A stretch of DNA of 64,000 nt from Lichina pygmaea (lineage: Eukaryota; Ascomycota; Lichinomycetes; Lichinales; Lichinaceae): NCBI GenBank assembly GCA_963422465.1, contig OY730174.1, positions 1,860,001 to 1,924,000 on the forward strand. The letters are read 5' to 3'. Positions 46,173-56,470 of the stretch are shown here, in pieces. The first letter of the stretch is position 1; each line of letters opens with the position of its first letter. Position numbers and translations under genes: made by a program. Under the pieces are notes generated by a model. That model did not search any database and had not been told where the DNA came from. It saw nothing but the letters and a program-made list of their open reading frames with translations.

Positions 46173-46349
46173 TTTTATTTTCTCCAGACACTGCATATTC
46201 TTCCAGATAATTCCCTAGTCTTACCCAAGTCTCAGTTTTTATTCCTTCAAAGGTTTTCTGGGAAAAAAAGCATGTATCTAGAAGTTCTGCATGGCTCACC
46301 AGCCAAATCAGAGTAAGAATAAAATAAAATAAAAAAACATGGTGTGATG

Positions 46350-46741
46350 ATCAACATGCATGTTGTGGACGAGACTTACAGCGTCGGCTCTTGTATGGCG
46401 GCTGAACAGCCAAGAGAGATTTGGCCCGTCACCCACAAGTCAGCAGTGATGGTCCTGTCCTTCAGATCAGGTTTGATGAGGAGGCTCACCGAGCCCTCTG
46501 GGGATATCGAAGCATCGAACACCATGCGGAAATGAGACCTGAGGATGGAGTGGCTGAACACAGCTGAGCAGGACCAACCCAAGGGAAACATAAAAAGAGC
46601 ACCTGTCCACCCACCATTTGTGGCCAGTTGAGCTCCAGTTCCCAGCTACCTGACATTGATATCTTCCTTGGAGAGGCACTTGACCTGTTCATACCTCGAG
46701 ACCAGTCTGTCTGTTGAGCCTGAGACCTTCGTCACTGTGTC
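46350..46741. other. Upstream flank of the tyrosinase pseudogene
   Basis: About 390 bp between the chimera TSD and the first tyrosinase-like codons. Open frames on both strands are short and unrecognised. Confidence 0.4.
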
Positions 46742-47689
46742 ATGCAGTCTCTCAGGTGCTTGCTGGCCCAGCCAGCTCTCGTGCTGCTGGGCTTGGTGTC
46801 TTTCTTAGCAATACAGGTGTCTACAGCCACGCTGCAGCTGCCATATCCACTGGTCAAGCACCAGGCTGGGAACTCCACCAGCTTCACACTGATTGTTGGT
46901 GATCCTACCTGCATTGTCAACAGACATTCTATCATGATACTGACACTTTATTCTGTTAAAGTTAATCTCTTCCCAGTACAACTACACCCAAGGACCATCA
47001 CTTCTGACAATCACCGTATTTTGTCAGAAGTCCTGGAAACCAACTGAGTTCCACCCTCAAACCACCAAAACCTTAAGGTGAAAACCCATCACTTTGGAAA
47101 ACTCAACCTGTTTGTCAAAAGTTGTGATCCCAGACTCTATGATCTTCAACTTCAACAAGCAACAGACTACCAATAACAAGAGAGAGAGAAGCCAGTAGTT
47201 TTCTGGAGAACTGAAGACAGGCCCTAATTACCTAGGAACACTCAGTCTTGGGGTGTGGTCCCAGGATTGAGTAAGTACTCCCAGTTCAAGAGGAAAACAG
47301 AGAGTGGAAAAGTGGAATGACTTGAGCTCTACTCTTGGCTGGCAGAATCTAAGAATTCAAGGAAAGTCTAGATAGGAGGTCTGGTCCCTAGTCTAGGTGA
47401 ATACTCCCAGACCTAACCCAGAGCTTAGAAGGAAGAAGCTGCCCAGGAAAGTCTAGCTCTGAGGTCTGGACTCAGAGCTAGATCACTACTGCTGGGAAGT
47501 CAGGGTACTCTTCTCTTTCCCTCAACTCTCTAAAGGTATCACTACTGGAAACCCAGAGCTATAGCCTCAAAAAAAAACTCCAGTCCTTCCCAATACAACT
47601 CTAGAGCACCAATCTCTATACTGGCTCCCAGATTCTCCAACATCCAATCCAGCTCTTCTTCTTTATCTATTCCCCCAGAGCCAAGCTAA

Positions 47690-49012
47690 CAAGATACCTC
47701 TCTGGCAACACCAGATCAACAAGCTGGAGAAAACACACTGCCAGTATCCCAGATTGTTGAAGTCTGGCTAAACCAGTCTAAAGCTCCCCCAAAGGTACAG
47801 GCAGCATGGAAGAAAATCACCACCCAGCTAGCAAGCCATATAGCCACACCTTCCACCACTGGACAAGAGATCCAGAAAGTTCTCCGGAGACTGGACAGAA
47901 TTAAGAAAAATATGCAAACACCAGCATCTAATCTCTCCTATGCTCAAGTAGTCCAGAAAGCTACAGTTCAGGAAATTCCAGTTCCCCAGAGAATCTTCAG
48001 TGAGATTACTATCAGACCTGGAGTCCAAACAGCACAGACAGGAAACAGAACACTCTCCCAGCTTGTGCAGGCTATCAAGAACAAAGTCCCTACATCTTGT
48101 CAGAAAGATATCAGAGCAGTCAGAAAGCTCTCTTCTGGTGATATTATCATCTCTCTGGAATCTCCCTCAGCCAAGACCCAACTAGAACAGAACAAAGACT
48201 GGATCTCTGCAGTGTTCTCTGAAGAAGCTAAGATCTCTTGCAGAATCTTCCCAGTCATAGTTCATGGAGTTCAAACAAAGGACTTTAACCCAGACAACCT
48301 GGAAGAGGCAACTAAGACTATCTTCAGACAAAACCCTGGTATGGAAAACCAGGTCAAAATCCTGAGAACCTACTGGACCAGAAAGTCCAAACTTCTTAAG
48401 AAATCTGTGACATCTCTGCACATAGATCTTGCAACACCTGAGCAAGCTAATCTACTAATCAAGAAAGGAGTTGTACTTGGCCACATAATCCATGAAGTAG
48501 AGCTAGCACTTCTGGATACATCAGTGGTTCAATACTACAAATACTCAAAGTTTGGACACTAGGCAAGAACCTGCCAAGCTCAAGCACAGTGCCTGGCATG
48601 TGGAGAAAAACATGCCAGAAGAGATTGCCTAATTCCTCAAGAAAAGCTAGTTCCCAAATATGCTAACTGTGGAGGGAAGCACTCTGCTTGGGAAAAAGTC
48701 TGCCCTAAAAAGCAGGAAGCTACACAGAAAGCTGGAGAATTCTGGCTTACCAGACCTGGAAGATACACCACTCCAGAAAACATCTCTTCCACTTTTATCT
48801 TCTCTCCAAGCCAGACCACTAATACTGGAAGTGGCTCTAATCTATCTGATAGAGAGGATGGGAAGAAAAGAAAACAGGAAGAGCTGGTGAGAACTAGATC
48901 AAGTGCAAGACTTAGCTCTCAAGCAACCTCTCTGCAAAACCTGAAGACTACCACTAATCTTCCAAAACAAAACTCTTTTGAGATACTTGTGGATTCTAAC
49001 CCAGAGGTTTGA
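47690..49012 (+). pseudogene. LINE copy 5 ORF1 (Gag-like), broken
   Basis: Homologous to LINE copy 1 ORF1. The frame opens at about 47690; the first ATG is 47912 (MQTPASNLSYAQVVQK). Knuckle-like motifs are CLACGEKHARRDC and CANCGGKHSAWEKVCP. The first knuckle (CYKYSKFGH) lacks its second Cys, and TAG at 48560-48562 lies where copy 1 has Gln (GHQAR). The frame then stays open to TGA 49010-49012, whose last base is the A of the ORF2 ATG. Confidence 0.8.
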
Positions 49013-52000
49013 TGAGTACACCAACTCTCAACCTTCTCCAGTATAATGTGCAGAAAAGCCAGACATGTCAAGATCTTCTACTAGCTAACTCCAGACTCCA
49101 GGAAGTAGATCTGATTGTACTTCAAGAACCTTGGAGAAATCCATACCAGAAAACAAGTACCTTAACAGTCTTCTCAGCTTTCTACCCTCTTCAAGACCAA
49201 GTGTTAGGGAGAACTCTGGTTCTAATCAACAGAAGAATACAGAGGTCAGCTATAACCCCTGTGTTCTGGAGCAAGGATTTAACATCACTGGAGATAAGAG
49301 TGCAAGCAAAAGTGTTCTGGGTACATAATCTGTACTTCACACCTACAAGCCAGGAAAACTACAGAGTATCAGTAGAAGCTCTACTGGATATACTGGCCCA
49401 GGCACTGGAGAAAGAAGGAGAACATATTCTTCTGACTGACTCAAACCTCCACCACCTATCCTGGTCAAAATCCTCCCAACTCTACTCTGAACTAGCTACT
49501 AAGTTCAAAGAACTCACAGATGGTCAAGGACTAGAGCTGGCAATAGCATCTTTCACACCAACAAGAGCAAGAACACTGGCAGAACCTCCCTCCTCTGCTA
49601 TTGACTTATCTTTTATTTCTATATCACTTCTGAATTTCTTTATTTCTTCCCAGATTAACCTAGACTTCTACACAGGTTTAGACTACAGACCAGTTCAGAC
49701 AATCCTAAGTCTGGAAACACCAAAGAAAGCCAGAACCCACCAAAGAAACTGGAGAACACTAGATCTGGACCAAGTCAAGAAAGAAGCTAAGAATCTTCCC
49801 TCTATTCCACCACTACTTAACAGAGAGGAAGTGGACAACTATCTGGAGAACCTGGACAAAGCTCTTCAAGAACTGGCTGACAAGACAACAAGACTTCTGA
49901 GAGACTCAAAGTACACTGTTCCCTGGTGGAACCAAGAGATTAAAGAGAAAATTAAAAAAGAAAGAAAACTAAAAAGAAAAGTCTTCCAAAACTAAGAACC
50001 AGTCTACAAACTTGAAAAGGTAATAAAGGAAAAAAACACCTGATCAAGAATGCTAAAAGAAAGACATTCAGAGAACAACTCCAGAACCTGGCTGAAACAC
50101 AAAAGCACTGGAAAATAGCCAAGTGGGGTAAAGAAAAAGCTGGCAAACCACCAGAACTTCCAATTGTTCCAGAGCTCACAAAGCAAGATGGAGAAACTAC
50201 CAGAACTTTCACAGAAAAGGTAGAAGTATTCAAAACCCAGTTCTTCTCTCTACCTCTCCAGCCAGTACCAGAATCCCAGGACCAGCCAGCCAACCATCAA
50301 CAACACCAGCTATCTCAGGAAATCTCCAAAGAAGATATTCACAATATTCTGAAAAAGAAAAAACCTTTTACAGCTTCTGGGAAAGATACTCTACCCAATA
50401 GATTTCTAAAGGTATTAGAAGACTCTTTCAATGAAAAGATAGCCAAAGTTCTGGAGGCCTGCTGGAAGCTAGAATATTTCCCTGACAGATACAAAGCAGC
50501 CAGAACAATATGCTTGAGAAAGTCTAGCAAAGCATCCTATTGCTATACTAAAGCTTGGAGGCCAATAGCACTTCTCAACACAATTAGGAAGCTGATGGAA
50601 GCTCTGGCAGCCACAAAGCTAAGTGAACTGGCTGAGAAAGAAAACCTACTACCAGAAATCCAGATGGACTTCAGAAAAGAAAGATCAACTGAGTCTGCAC
50701 TATTTCTACTCACTTCCCAAGTTGAAAAAGTCTGGAAGGAAGGAATAGTAGCCAGTCTTCTTTCTCTGGATATCTCAGGAGCTTATGATAGAGTTCTGCC
50801 AGAAATTCTCAAGAAAATCCTGGAAAGAAAAGAAATCCCCAGCTGGTTTGTTAACTGGATCTTTTCTTTCACTACCCAAAGAAAAACCTCTCTTGTTTTT
50901 GATGATTCAGAGTCTTCTTTTTTTCCAGTACACTGTGGAGTCTCTTAAGGTTCACCTCTCTTTCCTATTTTATTTCTTTTCTATATTTCAGATCTTCATA
51001 ATATTGTTCATACACCAGAGAAAGGTATATCAGCTCTGGGCTTTGCAGATGACACAAACCTTCTGGCATTTTCCTCTTCTCTTAAAAGCAATCTCCTGAA
51101 GCTAAAGTCTACTCACTCCAAGTGTTTAGACTGGGCAAGAAAACATGGAATAAAGTTTACACCTGAAAAGTATGAACTTCTCTATTTTTCTAGAAGAAGA
51201 ACAGATAATCTTCAGCTTAGTCTAAGACTTGGAGAAGTGGTACTACAGTCTAAGGAAGAAGTACATATTCTGGGACTACACTATGATTCCAAGCTTCTCT
51301 GGAAAAAACACCAGAAAATCATGTTACAGAAGCTTCCAAGTTTTTCTCAGCACTTTCCAGAACTACTTTTTCTACATGGGGTCTACCTATTCTCTCTGCT
51401 AGACTTGTCTACACTGCAATACTGAGATCACTTCTCAGCTATGCAGTAGGAGTCTGGTTCAATCCCCACAAAAAACCTTCTAATATTTCTTCTCTAAATC
51501 TTTTCCAGACTAAGTGTCTAAAAACTATAGGAGGTGTCTTCAAAACTACTCCTCTATTTCTTATTGAAGAAGAACTATTCCTACCACCTCTTGATCTTTA
51601 TTTTAAATTCAGAACAGTAACTTTCCTACAATCTTTCTATTTTTCTAATACTTCTTCTAATCCTCTCCTTACTTCTCTATAAGCTCTTTTCCCAGATCAC
51701 TGTTTTTGTTTCTACTCTGAGAACACCTCCAAAGTCTCTGTCTACTGTCACACCTAACTGGAACTAACCACTAACCAAGATTACTCTAAGAAATAATTTC
51801 AAGAAGTGTTTCAGAAAGAGTGGGAAGCCAGATGGCAGGCAAACAGACAGAAGTGTTCTCTAGTCTGGGAGCTATTTTGCAGACTACCCCAAAGGAAAAA
51901 TCTCAAAGTTTTCAAAGACTTAAGAAAAGCTGAAGCTAGTCTTTACTTGCAGATTCTATCAGTAAGGATAGGACTAGCCAGCTTTCTTTTCAGAGCAAAT

Positions 52001-52248
52001 GTTCCAGACTTCTAATCCCCTCTATATTCCTGTGGTTTTGGAGAAGAGACTACTCAACATATCACTTTCTCTTGTAACAAGTTTCTTACTCAAAGACAGT
52101 AAGCCACTTTTTTTTCCTACCATTTCTCTACTTTACTTCAAAAGCCTAAAGTGCTTAAAGAATTTCTTCTCTGGTTTATGTCTTTGAAAAGACTAGACCA
52201 GTTTAACTTAGCACACCAACTCTTACCAGAAAACCTATCATCTCTGTG
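49012..52248 (+). pseudogene. LINE copy 5 ORF2 (endonuclease-reverse transcriptase), broken
   Basis: Starts MSTPTLNLLQYNVQKSQ with an APE-type endonuclease (EPWRNP, LTDSNLHH, SAIDLSFIS) open to 49995. A stop after KVFQN and a frame change follow. The RT frame is open at about 50514-50948 with LSLDISGAYDRV. Motif B is broken by a stop (CGVS-stop at 50946-50948, where the intact chimera has GVPQGS). Motif C ALGFADDTN is intact. Later frame breaks fall near 51330, 51680 and 52015. No RNase H is seen between RT and C-terminus. Confidence 0.85.
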
Positions 52249-54501
52249 ATTTTATTTTCTCCAGACACTGCATATTCTTCCAGATAATTCTCTAGTCTTA
52301 CTCAAGTCTTAGTTTTTATTCCTTCAAAGGTTTTCTGGGAAAAAATCATGTATCTAGAAGTTCTGCATGGCTCACCAGCCAAATCAGAGTAAGAATAAAA
52401 TAAAAAATAAAATAAAATATCATGATACTGAAGAACAGGTTCCCCAATATGTACAACATGTTGCTACTGGCCTGGTAGCAAGTTGTGGCCTGTGTTGAGG
52501 CTAATGACATAAGCTTTTATCAGGTTGCAGGTGTGTTTTTTATCATCTTTGTTGTCATTATTGTCAGAGCACTTGCTAGAACCCGCCACAGTAGAGTGTG
52601 GCCCTTGCTCTCTCTCCCGCCACACCACGGGGTGGCGGCCCACTTCCTGTATATAGATCGCTTGCTTCAGCTAGATTTCTAGAATCATCGCTCTATCTAC
52701 ACACATATGTATGTCCACACTTTTGACTGACAATTATCATCAGGAGAAGGCTACTTGGTCCAAGTCTGTGATAAGTGACTGGGCATCCCAGGCATCCACA
52801 GACGACTATACAAGCTATGGCAGTATCTGGATTCAGCTACGGAGAACCTGTTCTACAGCTACTGCACCCATGCAAGTGTTCCGTTCATGACATGGCATCA
52901 GCCCTACCTCATGCTCTTCAAGCAACTGCTCCAGTAGGAGGCTGTTGTTATTGCCAACCACTTCAACAACAGAGCATGGAGGAAGTGGCTAACAGCTACA
53001 AACAATGTTCAGCTACTGTGAGTGCATGATCCTACTGTTGCTCTTGTTGTCTACATTTCTTGTATCTTTCTGTGTAGCACCATGTACTGTGTGCTGATCC
53101 TGCTCCGCGCAGATACTGGGACTGGGTGTCCAAGAGTATCAGGTCCAAGATCTCTTCCATCTTGATTGATGAGAATGTCCAGGTGATCCAGTCTGGGCTG
53201 GACAGTGCTCCCCAATTTATCTCAATCCCAAAGCCACTACAGTCGTATCACTTCTTGCAGAGCCCACTTAGACTGGGGTGTCAGAGACAAGACTATCCGA
53301 CATGACTTGGGCTAGTTTGAATTTGGGGAATTCACACAAGATGTGATGTACCAGACTTTGTGGCTTGAGTCTTACAACAACTACCAGGCCAACGCCGAGG
53401 GCATACATAGTGGCATCCACATCAATATTGGTGGAGAAATGTCTTTCATCTCTGTCTTATTATTTGATTCTATTCTCTGGCTATATTACTGCAATATTGA
53501 TCAGCTGTGGGCTATATGGCAGGTGACTCATCCAGGTGTGTATCTGCAACCTGAGCCTGGCTCACCAACCTTCATACTCTCCAGCCAAGGTGACGACACC
53601 ATCATGACACCACTCTACCTCTTCCATGATATGAACAGTCAGAAGTGGAACTTGGACCAGCTCAAGAGAGCTGAGGACATCTTCAAATATGGATACATAT
53701 ACTCAGAGGTTCTGCAGGGAAAATTAACAAAGAGTCTTCATCGATTCACCTGCAGGTAGATCAACTGGCTGTACAGAGAGTCACCGACAAACAAAGAAGA
53801 GGGGCAGACAAGCAACTGAAAGGTTGCCACTTCGTTCAGGGACCTTGCCTCTGGCACAGCTCAAGGTACGTCCTCTCTCCCCCATTATGGTAATGGCAGT
53901 CAGCCTATCTCTTCCTTTTGTCGACAGTTATTGCCGGTTGCTGGACCTACTCACCTGACATCTCACTTCTGTCAGTGCTGAACATGTGTTGGGAATAGAC
54001 TGCCAACATCCTGTTCAAGCTGTCTGGGCTCAGGGGGCCCCATCACATCCACTTCTACCTTGGCAATAATCTTGTTGGCTGACTTGGCATCTTCACAGAT
54101 GACAAGTCTGGCGCAGGAGGCAACAGGTGGGCAAACTTCATGTTGCCACTGACATCTGGACTGGTTAACAAAGACACTGCGCTGTGGGTGGAGGAGGCCA
54201 CTCTGTTGCTCTCCAAGAACCTGTGATGGGAAATCAAGAAGGTATGATTCACTCTTCCAATTCCAATTTTGTTCTGTTCAATGCCCTTTCCTACGTAGCA
54301 TCTGCAAACCTCCCTACTTCCGGAGTGTTCTTTTTCTCCATACTACAAAACACTGATCGATGTTTTTACTACGAACAGGTGGAAGGTGGCAATGTCCCAC
54401 TTGAGAGCGTCCCATCGTTGAAGGTTATTGTGTCAAGCACCTGTTTGACTAGGAACGCTGTCCAGAGCAGCGGGGGAGAAGAAGATGAGTGTCACGACTG
54501 A

Positions 54502-55566
54502 TGGATTGATTAGAGAGAACTAGCTAATCGTCTGTGTCGACACAAAGCTGATGTTTGCCTTAGAGCTGGCAGAAGGCTCTAGAAGGCACGATGCGGATCC
54601 ATGCAGGATCGACGGGAGACAGCAGAGACAGCACTGGGCGGCTCCATGCGGGATCGACGGCATCGGCAGCGCTATGCGGCAGCAGCAGGATCAACGTCAA
54701 ACAGCACCATCATCGACCTTGGCAACAACCCCGAGGAACTTCCGACAGTCTCTAATGTCCTGATCCACTTTGCCCTGACGGCCGGCAAGGCTGGAGGTCT
54801 GCAGCCCACCGAACCCGCTCCCATTGGTTGAAAAGGTCCCGGAGACACTCGACACGCCAACCCTCGAGGTCGCTTCGGTGCTGGTGGGGGTGGAGTGAAT
54901 GACGGGTCACCGACATTTAACAAAATTGTACTATAACTCTCCAGGGGATGGGAACGTGCACGAGAAGTAGAGACGCAGTGTGTACGTTTCGTACGAATCG
55001 GGGACCTAGTCAAGCTATATAATCAAGTAAATGAAAACCTGGATAGTTCCTTGCAGCTATGAAGCCCCCATAATCACTACGTAACGTCAGATTGGGAGAG
55101 TTCTTGTTCAGTTCATCATCAACATCATCATCATCATCATCATCATCTCGCCCGCACAGGTAATTAGAATACATCTTGATGGTCATCGTAGAATGGTACA
55201 TGAAGACTGTAAGATCTCCTAATGTAGCTCCATACTCATACGTAGTCTCAAAAATTTGTACTTCTATCAGGTAACGTAAACAGGGGACGCACAATTCTAC
55301 GGACGGATCCAGGGATGTCAGCAAGCTGCTTTTTTTCTACAAAATGCTACTTGCCCTGAGGACTTGGAAGTCTTTGAGTGGTAAACAATTTGATTGGTAA
55401 TTGTATTGTATTGAGATCCTACACTATTCTAAAACTAGCTAAGCTAGATTATGCTGGGAATACGTAACGTACTATGAAAGTGGTAAGGAGACCTTTGGTC
55501 CACGTGACTAGTCACCTGCCCCTAGGATAAAAACCTCCCCTGCGGGCCCTGGGTGGACGCTATCCT
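54502..55566. other. Intergenic region, no gene recognised
   Basis: Downstream of the tyrosinase relic. A plus-strand frame (about 54601-54831, with STIIDLGNNPEELPTVSNVL) has no family I know. A CAT microsatellite lies at 55123-55147. Confidence 0.4.
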
Positions 55567-55579
55567 ACCGAGAGACTAT

Positions 55580-56017
55580 TTTTTTGATTTGATTTGATTC
55601 TTACACTGATTCGGCTGTTAAGCCATGCAGAACTTCTTGAAGGAATTTTTGTCTCTGGTAGACTTGACTCAGGAGCCTCACGTATTTACCGTACACCCCG
55701 TGGTTTGTAGTGTACGTACTGTGGGAAAACCCCAAACCCCGTAGGGGAAATAGGAAAACCACAGTAATGAGGGTTTGTGGATCTTGACGGATATTGGGTG
55801 AGCTATTTCTTGAGGGCTTTCATACATCTTGCGAGGAGTACATCTTAGACAAGTTCTATGAATCTCGGGGGTTTTTTGTGGCAGAATGTGGGGTGGGTCA
55901 GATTCGAACTGACGACTAGTTTAGTCAGGTTCTCCAGGCCTGACACCACTAGTTCCGGGTCATGGGTGCCACGTAGTGGGAAACTCTCACCAGCTTCCCA
56001 CTACACCATGCCGCCCC
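55580..56017 (-). mobile_element. tRNA-derived SINE, copy 4 (young)
   Basis: A 438-bp SINE on the minus strand with a perfect 13-bp TSD ACCGAGAGACTAT (55567-55579 and 56018-56030). It is nearly identical to copy 3 and has retained most of its CpGs. The tail is T-rich on the plus strand (TTTTTTTGATTTGATTTGATTC). It sits directly beside a GC-rich LINE fragment. Confidence 0.92.
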
Positions 56018-56057
56018 ACCGAGAGACTATAGAACAAAGAAAGTGACTGCCTGGCAG

Positions 56058-56470
56058 TCAAGCAGGGGGGAGTTGATCCCGAGCCCAGGAGAATTGGGAG
56101 AGAAGGTCAAGCTGAAGGAACCACGGGGCCAGGACAGCTGCTGCCCGATGGTTAGAGGTTAGCTGCTGGAAGTTAGTTGTGGCGGTGAGCTGCCGCAACA
56201 CCCGTCGCTCGCTGGTGAGCCGCTGGCACTGCAGGATCACATGTTTAGCTGTCTCCCACTGCCACCCACAGGGGCACGCCGGAGACTCGAAGCCGGGGAC
56301 CCGGCAGCAGTGGAGAAAGGCAGCAAGACCAATCTTGCCTGTGCGGATCTGTGTCAGGACACTGGTGTGTGCCTTCGGTAAGCCGGCGTGCAGTCGGAGC
56401 GCTGCTGTGTGGGGCATCTTGTCAGGCTTCCACATCCGCCCCCCCGCTGGGTCGGGGTCGGTGGTCCGGC
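56058..56470 (-). pseudogene. ORF2 C-terminal fragment of a second Tad-like LINE
   Basis: About 125 codons open on the minus strand read SVLTQIRTGKIGLAAFL, CPCGWQWETAKHVILQC and LDLLSQFSWARDQLPPA. This is the conserved C-terminus of Tad/MGL-like ORF2 (compare LLQIRTGRIGLASFLF and CVCGQAEETAKHITSSC in LINE copies 1-3), but it is GC-rich and far diverged from both subfamilies. The RT and endonuclease are missing. The fragment is unlike the AT-leaning LINEs of this window and represents another lineage. Confidence 0.75.

Larger units (their letters stand above)
43172..46336 (+). mobile_element. Chimeric retrocopy: foreign 5' part fused to LINE 3' half
   Basis: One 3165-bp insertion bounded by a perfect 13-bp TSD, ACATGGTGTGATG (43159-43171 and 46337-46349). 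Positions 43172-44292 are GC-rich, unrelated to the LINEs, and coding-like. Positions 44293-46336 match LINE copy 5 closely from within ORF2 to the tail GTAAGAATAAAATAAAA. The junction falls at CCCAAT, shared with copy 5 (CCCAATAGATTTCT), as expected for template switching during target-primed reverse transcription. The layout recalls MINE of Magnaporthe, where an MGL LINE 3' part is joined to an unrelated sequence. It is inferred from one copy. Confidence 0.72.
46944..52417 (+). mobile_element. Tad-like LINE copy 5 (subfamily B), full length
   Basis: A 5474-bp element with a perfect 14-bp TSD TATCATGATACTGA (46930-46943 and 52418-52431) inside the tyrosinase relic. Its 5' UTR (46944 to about 47690) contains imperfect repeated blocks. 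ORF1 covers about 47690-49012, ORF2 about 49012-52248, followed by a 3' UTR and the tail GAGTAAGAATAAAATAAAA. This copy defines subfamily B together with the LINE half of the chimera. Both ORFs carry stops or frame breaks, so it is not active now. Confidence 0.93.
46742..54501 (+). pseudogene. Tyrosinase pseudogene split by a LINE
   Basis: A relic of a type-3 copper phenol oxidase. The N-terminal piece (46742-46943) starts with a hydrophobic, signal-like stretch and continues into VNRHSIMIL. After the LINE come FPNMYNMLLLAW and EANDISFYQVAG (about 52440-52525), then GIPGIHRRLYKLW and YCTHASVPFMTWHQPYLMLF (about 52780-52900), YWDW (53117-53128), and IHSGIHINIGGEMSF with LFDSILWLYYCNIDQLWAIW (about 53400-53520). 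The C-terminal domain reaches 54501, with at least two intron-like gaps. Many stops and frameshifts are present. The CuB helix reads YY where tyrosinases have HH, and HQPY replaces HRPY; both are C-to-T type changes. It is clearly inactive. Confidence 0.85.

Noticed and set aside
55890-56017. Possible tRNA gene on the minus strand (A box, B box, 7-bp acceptor-like pair)
   Set aside because: The same head occurs in all four SINE copies with TSDs around the whole 440-bp unit, and it is too long for a tRNA. It is the SINE head.
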